Assembly (NCBI GenBank): GCA_001311545.1
Contig: BBBL01000051.1
Span: forward strand, 1 to 8,454
DNA length: 8,454 nt
Origin: Thermus kawarayensis JCM 12314
GTDB taxonomy: Bacteria > Deinococcota > Deinococci > Deinococcales > Thermaceae
Direction: 5' to 3'
Position 1 is the stretch's first letter, and each line of letters starts with the position of its first letter. Below are positions 1 through 6,422 of the stretch, one piece after another. Both the position numbers and the translations under genes were made by a program. The notes beneath the pieces were generated by a model that saw nothing but the letters and a program-made list of their open reading frames with translations, was not told where the DNA came from and made no database searches.

Positions 1-84
1 TTCCGAGGCCCGCTGGCCCAGGTTGCCGCAGGCGGCCAGAAGGCCGGCCAGGCCGATGAAGAGGCTGGTTAGAACCTTCCGCAT
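1..84 (-). CDS. Lipoprotein, N-terminal part only (runs off left edge)
   Basis: Only the first 28 codons are in the window. They form a textbook lipoprotein signal peptide: a short basic start (MRK), a hydrophobic stretch rich in Leu, Gly and Ala, and the lipobox LAAC at residues 16-19, so Cys19 would become the lipidated N-terminus after signal peptidase II cleavage. The start ATG at 84-82 sits one base after the TAG of the large lipoprotein gene, with GGGAG at 97-93, eight bases upstream, as ribosome binding site. This arrangement implies translational coupling and one transcript with the upstream gene. The mature part is not visible, so the function cannot be named; the protein is probably anchored in a membrane or exported. 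Confidence is high that this is a real gene start. Confidence 0.85.
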   Translation of the reverse strand, partial: MRKVLTSLFIGLAGLLAACGNLGQRASE

Positions 85-85
85 A

Positions 86-1919
86 CTAGTAGCTCCCATC
101 TCCGGTCACGAACTCGTTCCACTCCCCGGTGCAGACCGGCCGCCAAAGTTGCAGGCCTGGAGGGGAAGGAACACGTTCCAGAGGTCCTGGGCGATGGAGA
201 TGGCCTCTATCCGGCTCGGGTTGCTGGGGTCCAGGCCCACCGCCGCCGCTGAGAGGTCAAAGGAGTAGCTGTGGAAGGCCTCGAGGCGGGGCAAAACGGC
301 GGAGCCGTCCTGGTTGTAGGCCACGCTGTAGGTGTTGCCGTTCACCGTGAGGGTCTGGTCGCTGAACAGGAGGCCGTTGTGGAGCTGTAAGGCGCCAGAT
401 GAAGAACTCGCCCTGCTGGGGGTAGTCCAGGAGGAAGGGGGCGAAGAGGCGGAGGTCCCCCACCTTCTGGCTTACGCTCCAGGAGAGGGTAGGGGTGACC
501 GAGACCCCGGTGGCGTACTTGGCCGGGCTCAGTAGGTGTACGGTGAAGCGGTCCAGGGGCGTGGTGGCGAGCACGGGGCCCTGGGCCACGTTCTGGCCCA
601 CCGCATCCACCCGGTAGTAGACCCGCTGGCCTACCCTGAGCTCGGGGCTGGCGTCGTTGTAGGACCGGGCGGCCCCCCTGAGGGTGGCGATCTTGGTGAA
701 GTTTTGCCCGTCAAGGGAGCGGTAGACCTCAAAGCGGTCGGGGTTAGTACCGCTGTATGCCCAGGAGAGCTGTACCCAGAGGGTGCTATCCGGGCTTGGG
801 GCCCCTTCCAGCCGCACCTCCTCCGTGCCCGGCAGGCGGAGCACCGCCGGCTTGGGCGTCCCGTAGAAGCCGATGGCCTGGGCCAGGGTGACGGCGAGGA
901 CCTGGAAGTTGCTAACCGGAGTAACGGCGGGGTTTGCGAAGCTCTGGCTGAAGTTCAGGTAGTAGAGGCGGTGGGTCCGGTTTTCGTTCACATCGTAGAC
1001 CACCACCTCAAAGGTGGTGGGGCCGCTGATGCCAGCCACGCTGGCTCCCGAAAGGGTCTGGTTTCCAGTGTCCGGGCCGCCAATGTCGGCGGTCCAGAGG
1101 AAGCGCGGGCTGGTGAGGAAGCCCGAGCCGGGGGTTTTCCCCAGGGCCGCGTAGATGTAGCGGATCATGTTGCCCGCGCCCTGGGCCTGGGCCTGGATGC
1201 GGAAGGGGACGCACCCCTGGGCCTGGGTCACCGTGGAGAAGTCCTGCTGCGGGAAGGTTGCCGCACCCTCCGGCCCCGGTGGTGACGGTGAGCTGGGGCG
1301 GGGCGGTGGGGAGGCTCGGGTTTGCGGCCTGTTTCTGGATCACCTGGATGGGGCCCAGGTTCCCCTGGAGGAGGAGGTTCTCTATGCGGCTACCGGCATA
1401 GCCCGGCTTGGCGAAGTTCAGGTGGTAGGTTCCCGGGGGAAGGTAAAGGGTGAAGGCGCCGTTGCTGTCGGTCACGGTTGCGGCGGGTAGCCCATCCACG
1501 GTTACCGTGCTTCCGCCTACTGGGCCCCGGCGTTGTTGTCCACCACCAGGCCGGTGAGGGTGCTGGTGCCGAAGACCACCGCGACCGAGGCCATCCCCTT
1601 GTTCCCCGCCGCATCATAGGCGTTGACCTGAAGGGTGCTGGCCCCCGGGTTCAGGGTGACTTGGAAGCTGAAGGAAACGCTACGCCCCGGGGTGATGGAC
1701 ACTCCCTGCTCCCGGCCCCCCGTTGAGCTGGTAGGTGATGCGGGTAACCCCCACGTTGTCCTGGGCCGTACCCTGAACGGTCACGCTGGGCGTGTTGAGG
1801 GTCTGCCGGTCCACGGGCTGGGTGAGTACGACGGTGGGTTTGGTGGTGTCGGAAGGTGCCTGGCCGCAGGCGGCCAAGACCACCCCTAAAGCCGCCATAA
1901 GCCACTGCCAGCGCTTCAT
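86..1919 (-). CDS. Large multidomain lipoprotein with Ig-like, carboxypeptidase-regulatory-like and fibronectin III-like domains (frames broken by indels)
   Basis: The repaired protein has 610 residues. Residues 1-18 are a signal peptide with lipobox LAAC (Cys18). Residues ~26-117 resemble a bacterial Ig-like domain (KPTVVLTQPV start, DNVGVT and DAAGNKG motifs). Residues ~120-195 resemble a carboxypeptidase regulatory-like domain (TDSNGAFTLYLPPGTY). Residues ~375-455 resemble fibronectin type III (DRFEVYRSLDGQNF, YYRVDAV), and ~460-550 look like another beta-sandwich (SPAKYATGVSVTPTLSW). No catalytic motif was seen, so a surface or periplasmic binding or adhesive role is only an inference. 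Five indels break the frame, near 1717 (extra G in a run of six), 1519 (loss), 1270 (gain), 395 (gain) and 140 (loss). In the repaired frame the protein ends ...FVTGDGSY with TAG at 88-86, rather than at the earlier TGA near 106. The start ATG has a perfect AGGAGGT at 1931-1925. Confidence 0.8.
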
Positions 1920-1947
1920 GTCCCACCTCCTCTGGCGCTCCTGTGCT

Positions 1948-1968
1948 GGAGCCCGGGAAGGGTGCTCC
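1948..1968 (-). other. Short inverted repeat after the leader ORF
   Basis: GGAGC at 1968-1964 can pair with GCTCC at 1952-1948 on the minus strand, with an 11-base loop and possible extra G-C pairs across a bulge. It begins at the stop codon of the leader ORF. No U-run follows, so it is not an ordinary intrinsic terminator. A role in pausing or in masking is only a guess. Confidence 0.25.
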
Positions 1969-1994
1969 TAAAGCCTACACTGCCTTTTTTTCAT
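1968..1994 (-). CDS. Possible 8-codon leader ORF (MKKRQCRL) in the lipoprotein 5' leader
   Basis: ATG at 1994-1992 is followed by AAA AAA AGG CAG TGT AGG CTT and TAG. A perfect AGGAGGT lies at 2008-2002, seven bases before the ATG, and the predicted transcription start lies just upstream near 2020, so a ribosome should load here. The ORF ends 48 bases before the lipoprotein ATG, and a short inverted repeat (GGAGC/GCTCC, 1948-1968) follows directly. It could be a regulatory leader peptide. Alternatively, the run of seven A may be miscounted: with six A the frame would run on to the lipoprotein start and end in a TGA overlapping that ATG. I recognise no homologue. Confidence 0.4.
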   Translation of the reverse strand: MKKRQCRL

Positions 1995-2026
1995 AAGCGC
2001 TACCTCCTCACTTTCTTTTCGGCCAA

Positions 2027-2054
2027 ATTCTATCTTGGACCTCTGGCCTGTCAA
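2027..2054 (-). promoter_or_regulatory. Sigma-70-type promoter for the lipoprotein operon
   Basis: On the minus strand a perfect -35 box TTGACA (2054-2049) is followed after 16 bases by TAGAAT (2032-2027), five of six matches to TATAAT. Transcription would begin near 2020, giving a leader of about 100 bases before the lipoprotein ATG; this leader contains the 8-codon ORF. The -35 box lies only 10 bases from the candidate ARG box of the divergent arginine operon. Confidence 0.7.
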
Positions 2055-2063
2055 GGGGGCAGG

Positions 2064-2081
2064 GTTGTATACTTATGCACG
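2064..2081 (+). promoter_or_regulatory. Candidate ARG box (ArgR operator) overlapping the argG -10 region
   Basis: The 18 bases read GTTGTATACTTATGCACG. They fit the arginine repressor operator pattern TGnAT-N4-ATnCA: half-site TGTAT at 2066-2070, spacer ACTT, half-site ATGCA at 2075-2079. The spacer has one C where the consensus prefers A/T. The half-sites match each other at four of five positions as an inverted repeat. The site covers TATACT (2068-2073), the best -10 candidate for argG, so bound repressor would block RNA polymerase. A matching plus-strand -35 is poor (CTGTCA at 2048-2053 with a 14-base spacer). Position upstream of four arginine-related genes strongly supports the call. 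Confidence 0.65.
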
Positions 2082-2093
2082 CCCCTTCGGGGG
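2082..2093 (+). other. CCCC(UUCG)GGGG hairpin near the 5' end of the argG message
   Basis: Four C pairs with four G around a UUCG loop (2086-2089), the exceptionally stable C(UUCG)G tetraloop. If transcription starts about seven bases after TATACT, near 2080, the hairpin is almost at the 5' end of the mRNA, where such structures often protect against decay. It ends seven bases before the ribosome binding site (GGGAGGG, 2100-2106) and does not include it. There is no U-run, so it is not a terminator. Confidence 0.5.
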
Positions 2094-2108
2094 TAGACTG
2101 GGAGGGAC

Positions 2109-3311
2109 ATGAAGATCGTCTTGGCCTACTCCGGCGGACTGGACACCAGCATCATCCTCAAGTGGCTCAAGGAGACCTATGGGGCCGAGGTCATCGCCTT
2201 CACCGCGGACATCGGCCAGGGGGAGGAGGTGGAGGAGGCCCGGGAAAAGGCCCTGAGAACCGGGGCCTCCAAGGCCATCGCTTTGGACCTCAAGGAGGAG
2301 TTCGTCCGGGACTTCGTCTTCCCCATGATGCGGGCGGGGGCGGTGTATGAGGGCTACTACCTCCTCGGCACCGCCATCGCCAGGCCTTTAATCGCCAAGC
2401 ACCTGGTGCGGATCGCCGAGGAGGAGGGAGCGGAGGCCATCGCCCACGGGGCCACGGGGAAGGGGAACGACCAGGTGCGCTTTGAGCTCACCGCCTACGC
2501 CCTGAAGCCCGACATCCAGGTGATCGCCCCCTGGCGGGAGTGGCGCTTCCAGGGCCGAAAGGAGATGATCGCCTACGCCGAGGCCCACGGCATCCCCGTG
2601 CCCGTGACCCAGGAGAAGCCCTACTCCATGGACGCCAACCTCCTGCATATTTCCTACGAGGGGGGGGTCCTGGAGGACCCCTGGGCCGAGCCCCCTGAGG
2701 GGATGTTCCGCATGACCCAAGACCCCGAGGAGGCCCCCGACGCTCCGGAGTACGTGGAGGTGGAGTTTCATGAGGGCGACCCCCTGGCGGTGAACGGGAA
2801 GAGGCTTTCCCCGGCGGCCCTCCTGCAAGAACTCAACGGGATCGGGGGGCGGCACGGGGTGGGCCGGGTGGACCTGGTGGAGAACCGCTTCGTGGGCATG
2901 AAGTCCCGGGGAGTCTACGAGACCCCGGGGGGGACGATCCTCTACCACGCCAGGCGGGCGGTGGAAAGCCTCACCCTGGACCGCGAGGTCCTACACCAAA
3001 GGGACCTGCTCTCCCCCAAGTACGCCGAGCTCGTCTACTACGGCTTCTGGTACGCCCCGGAGAGGGAGGCTCTCCAGGCCTACTTTGACCACGTGGCGAA
3101 GGCGGTGACCGGGGTGGCCCGGCTCAAGCTCTACAAGGGCAACGTCTACGTGGTGGGGAGGAAGGCCGAGAAAAGCCTTTACCTCAAGGACCTGGTCTCC
3201 TTTGACGAGGCGGGGGGTTACGACCAGAAGGACGCCGAGGGCTTCATCAAGATCCAGGCCCTGCGCCTTCGGGTGAGGGCCTTGGCGGAGAGGAAGGGCC
3301 ATGGCGCATAG
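2109..3311 (+). CDS. argG: Argininosuccinate synthase
   Basis: Catalyses ATP-dependent joining of citrulline and aspartate to argininosuccinate, the penultimate step of arginine synthesis, in the cytosol. The 400-residue frame is intact and of normal length. The N-terminal nucleotide-binding motif of the ATP pyrophosphatase superfamily is AYSGGLDTS (residues 6-14). The family signature [14 protein letters not shown] is at 113-126, and a second conserved stretch, [15 protein letters not shown], is at 172-186. The start ATG follows GGGAGGG with two bases between (GGAGG with three), a rather short spacing. The gene is the first of an arginine operon, behind a candidate ARG box, and its end overlaps the argH start by 11 bases. 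It is the only long gene in the window free of frame errors, which makes it the anchor for judging the others. Confidence 0.97.
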
Positions 3312-4685
3312 GACCTGGGGCGGGCGCTTTGGGGAGGGGCCTGATGCCCTCGCGGCCCGGTTCAACGCCTCCCTTCCTTTGACCGGGCCTTTGGCGGGAG
3401 GACCTCTGGCAGAACCGGGTCCACGCCCGGATGCTTAAGGAGGTGGGCCTTCTCACCGAGGAGGAGCTAGAGGCCATCCTCCGGGGCCTGGACCGGATAG
3501 AGGAGGAGATAGAGGCGGGCACTTTCCCCTGGCGGGAGGAGCTTGAGGACGTGCACATGAACCTCGAGGCCCGCCTCACGGAGCTCACCGGCCCCCGGGG
3601 GCAAGCTCCACACCGCCCGTAGCCGCAACGACCAGGTGGCCACCGACTTGAGGCTCTTCCTCCGGGGGGCCATAGACGAGCTCCTGACCCTTCTCCTTGA
3701 GCTCCGGCGGGTCCTGGTGCGGGAGGCGGAGAAGCACCTGGACCCCCTCACGTCCTCCCCGGCTACACCCACCTGCAACGGGCCCAGCCCGTCCTCCTCG
3801 CCCACTGGTTCCTGGCCTACTACGAGATGCTGGGGCGGGATGGGGGAAGGCTGAGGGACGCCAGGGAGCGCCTCAACGAAAGCCCCTTGGGGGCGGCGGC
3901 CCTGGCGGGGACGGGCTTTCCCATAGACCGCCACTTCACCGCAAGGGAGCTTGGCTTCCGGGCCCCCATGCGGAACTCCCTGGATGCGGTGGCCTCGAGG
4001 GACTTCGCCCTGGAGGTCCTCTCCGCCCTAAACATCGGCATGCTCCACCTCTCCCGCCTCGCCGAGGAGCTCATCCTCTTTAGCACCGAGGAGTTCGGCT
4101 TCGTGGAGATCCCCGACGCCTTCGCCACCGGGTCTTCCATCATGCCCCAGAAGAAGAACCCGGATATCCTGGAGCTCGTCCGGGCCAAGGCGGGGAGGGT
4201 CCTGGGGGCCCTGGTGGGGCTTTCCACCGTGGTGAAGGGCCTCCCCCTCGCCTACAACAAGGACCTCCAGGAGGACAAGGAGCCCCTCCTGGACGCCCTG
4301 GCCACCTACCGGGATAGCCTCAGGCTCCTTTCCGCCCTGCTCCCGGGGCTTAAGTGGAAGCGGGAGAGGATGTGGCGGGCGGCGGAGGGGGGCTTTGCCC
4401 TAGCCACGGAGCTCGCGGACTACCTGGCGGAGAAGGGCCTTCCCTTCCGGGAGGCCCACCACGTGGTGGGGAGGCTGGGTGAGAAGGCTTGTGGAGGAGG
4501 GGCGGGCCCTGAAGGACCTCACCCTGGAGGAGCTAAGGGCCCACCACCCCCTCTTCGCCGAGGACGCCCTCCCCCTCCTCCGGCTGGAGACCGCCCTCCA
4601 CCGCCGCCGCTCCTACGGGGGGACGGCCCCCATGGCGGTGCGGGAGAGGCTAGAGGAGGCCAAGAAGGAGGTGGGCCTTGATTGA
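3301..4685 (+). CDS. argH: Argininosuccinate lyase (frames broken by indels)
   Basis: Cleaves argininosuccinate to arginine and fumarate; it normally works as a homotetramer. The repaired protein has 462 residues, the usual length. It starts [10 protein letters not shown], with HTARSRNDQ near residues 105-113, [10 protein letters not shown] near 156-165 (His159 matches the conserved catalytic-site His) and the fumarase/lyase superfamily signature [11 protein letters not shown] at 279-289, whose Ser is the catalytic residue. It ends KKEVGLD. Five sites disturb the frame: losses near 3376, 3390, 3597 (two G lost, or one gained, in a C5G5 stretch) and 3747, and an extra G near 4477. All catalytic blocks survive, so sequence error is the likely cause. 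The ATG lies 11 bases inside the argG end; its own end overlaps the next gene by 8 bases. Confidence 0.93.
4665..4672 (+). promoter_or_regulatory. Ribosome binding site that decides a TTG start
   Basis: AAGGAGGT, a perfect anti-16S match, lies inside the last codons of argH, five bases before TTG at 4678. This supports the TTG as the start of the acetyltransferase over the next in-frame candidates, a GTG at 4708 and GTG at 4741, which would remove the N-terminal 10 and 21 residues. Confidence 0.7.
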
Positions 4686-5206
4686 GGCGGGCCTTCCCCT
4701 GGCCACGGTGGCCCTGCCGGAGGTGCGGCGCCAGGCGGGGGTGGAGCTGAGGAGGGCCAGGCTGGGCGACGTGGACGCCATCTACTGGCTCATCCGCTAC
4801 TGGGCGGAAAAGGGCCTGATGCTGGTGCGGAGCCACAGCCACCTCTACGAGAACATCCGGGACTTCCTGGTCCTCGAGGACGAGGACGGCCACATCGTGG
4901 GCACCGTGCCCTGCACGTCCTCTGGCGGGACCTGGCCGAGATCCGGGGCCTTGCCGTGCACCCCGGGCGCCAGGGGCAGGGCCTCGGGCGCTGGCTGGTC
5001 CTGGGGGCGGAGAGGGAGGCCCGGGACCTGGGGCTTCCCCGGGTCTTCGCCTGGACCTCCAGGTGAACTTCTTCCGGGGCCTAGGCTACCGGGTGACCAC
5101 GCGGGAAGCCCTCCCTCCCAAGGTGTGGAGCGAGTGCAACGCCTGCCCCTTCTACGAGAACTGCCGGGAGATCGCGGTCATCAAGGAGTTTTCCCTGGGG
5201 GGCTAG
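4678..5206 (+). CDS. argA: Short ArgA-type N-acetylglutamate synthase (GNAT family; two indels)
   Basis: Repaired length is 176 residues from the TTG start. It has the GNAT fold pattern: an N-terminal [15 protein letters not shown] segment, the acetyl-CoA pyrophosphate loop RQGQGLG (98-104), and [10 protein letters not shown] (131-140). The stretch [12 protein letters not shown] (56-67) and a tail with PPKVW and cysteines 154, 157 and 163 (C-x2-C-x5-C) are typical of the stand-alone ArgA-like acetyltransferases (COG1246), of which the mycobacterial one makes N-acetylglutamate for arginine synthesis. Position between argH and carA fits. Indels are losses near 4908 and 5057; the first stop of the raw frame is not the real end. 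If the run of six G at 5197-5202 is really five, the protein would continue to 5261 (194 residues). Glutamate as substrate is inferred from family and context. Confidence 0.82.
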
Positions 5207-5207
5207 A

Positions 5208-5261
5208 ATGGACGGGATGGGCACCCTAACCCGCTACCTGGAGGAGGAATGGCCGGAGTGA
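5208..5261 (+). CDS. 17-codon frame between argA and carA, or the true C-terminus of ArgA
   Basis: ATG at 5208 begins one base after the TAG of the acetyltransferase and reads [17 protein letters not shown] to TGA at 5259-5261, overlapping the carA start region. The run of six G at 5197-5202 could act as a weak binding site. Loss of one G from that run would instead fuse this segment in frame to the acetyltransferase, and gain of one would end it at 5229. In a sequence with so many run-length errors I cannot choose; the tight overlap with carA (GTGA at 5258-5261) makes this segment look translated either way. Confidence 0.35.
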   Translation: MDGMGTLTRYLEEEWPE

Positions 5262-6422
5262 AGGAGCGCGCCGTTTTGGTCTTGGAGGACGGCACCGTCT
5301 ACCACGGCTACGCCTTCGGCGCCCGGGGGAAGACGGTGGGGGAGGTGGTCTTCAACACCGCCCAGACCGGCTACCAGGAGATCATGACCGACCCCAGCTA
5401 CCACGGCCAGATCGTGGTCATGACTTACCCCCACCAGGCAACTACGGGGTGAACGTCTACGACATGCAGTCCAACCGCCCCTGGGTGAGGGGCTTCGTGG
5501 CCAAGGAGTTCAGCCGCGTGGCCTCCAACCCCCGGGCCCAGCAGACGCTGGGAGAGTTCATGGGGTTCTACGGGGTGGTGGGGATTGAGGGCATAGACAC
5601 CAGGGCCTGGTGCGGAAGATCCGGGAAGGGGGGGTTTTAAAGGGGGTCATCGCCCACGCGGGCCTATTTGGCGCCCCCGACCACGCCTTCACCCAGGAGG
5701 AGCTTGCGGCCTTGCGCCAGGAGGCCAAGAGCTGGACGGACATTGACGGCCGGGACATGACCCCAGAGGTCTCCACCCCCTTGCCCTACGCCTGGCCCAC
5801 CTTAAAGAGCGGGCGGCGCATCGTGGTCATGGACTTCGGCATCAAGCACGCCATCGTGGAGAACCTGGCCGCCCTCGGCTTTGAGATCCTGGTGGTCCCC
5901 GGGAAGACCCCGGCCCACCAGATCATGGCCTTAGAGCCCCACGGCCTCCTCATCTCCAACGGCCCCGGCGACCCCACCATGCCCCGCTACGCCCACGAGA
6001 CCATCTGGAAGCTCATGGGGCTTCTGCCCACCTTCGGCATCTGCCTGGGACACCAGCTTTTGGCCTTGGCGGCGGGTGGGCGGACCTTCAAGATGAAGTT
6101 CGGCCACCGGGGGGCGAACCACCCGGTGAAGAACCTGCAGACGGGGAAGGTGGAGATCACCAGCCAGAACCACGGCTACGCCGTGGACATAGACTCCCTC
6201 AAGGAGTTCCGCCCCACCCACGTCAACCTCAACGACGGCACCCTGGAGGGCATGGCCCACGCCCGCTACCCCGTCTTCTCCGTCCAGTACCACCCCGAGG
6301 CCGCCCCCGGGCCCCACGATGCCCTCTACCTCTTCCGCCGCTTCCTGGAGGAGGTGGAGGCCTTCCACGGGGCCACGGGGCTTCCCGTGGAAAAGCAGCG
6401 GCCGGACCAGCACGGGATTTAG
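5249..6422 (+). CDS. carA: Carbamoyl-phosphate synthase small (glutaminase) subunit (two indels)
   Basis: Releases ammonia from glutamine and passes it to CarB, which makes carbamoyl phosphate for arginine and pyrimidines. Repaired length is 391 residues. The N-terminal half has the CarA-specific domain ([21 protein letters not shown], 31-51; GIEGIDTR, 112-119). The C-terminal half is a class I glutamine amidotransferase with the triad Cys266 (GICLGHQ), His349 and Glu351 (YHPEA); NGPGDP is at 238-243. Indels are losses near 5437 (CAG GGC AAC) and 5606 (GCC CTG). The start may be ATG 5249, with GGAGG four bases upstream, or GTG 5258, which overlaps a stop as GTGA and gives [13 protein letters not shown], nearer to the usual CarA N-terminus. 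No carB is in the window. The stop overlaps that of fhs. Confidence 0.93.

Noticed and set aside
1186..1226. GCCTGG tandem repeats
   Set aside because: They encode alternating Gln-Ala in the lipoprotein; only two or three copies, best explained by codon use.
536..1285. Long plus-strand open frame opposite the lipoprotein gene
   Set aside because: Its translation is Gly/Glu/Val-rich, without recognisable motifs, and lies exactly antisense to a clear coding sequence; GC-rich DNA commonly leaves such frames open.
2035..2053. Plus-strand -35 boxes for argG (TTGGAC at 2035-2040, CTGTCA at 2048-2053)
   Set aside because: Spacing to TATACT is 27 and 14 bases, both outside the normal range, so I call no -35 for argG.
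2388..2948. Minus-strand open frame of 186 codons inside argG
   Set aside because: Antisense shadow of an intact, well-conserved gene; composition rich in Gly, His, Leu and Val with no domain and no separate binding site.
3301..4685. argH as a real pseudogene
   Set aside because: Breaks are one- or two-base changes mostly in G/C runs, no active-site substitution is seen, and nearly every neighbour shows the same kind of break.
5100..5206. Cysteine-rich tail of ArgA as a separate small zinc-finger or ferredoxin-like gene
   Set aside because: After repairing the loss near 5057 it continues in frame from the GNAT domain and matches the tail known in this acetyltransferase family.
5931..6413. 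Minus-strand open frame of 160 codons inside carA
   Set aside because: Antisense to the conserved amidotransferase domain; low-complexity translation.
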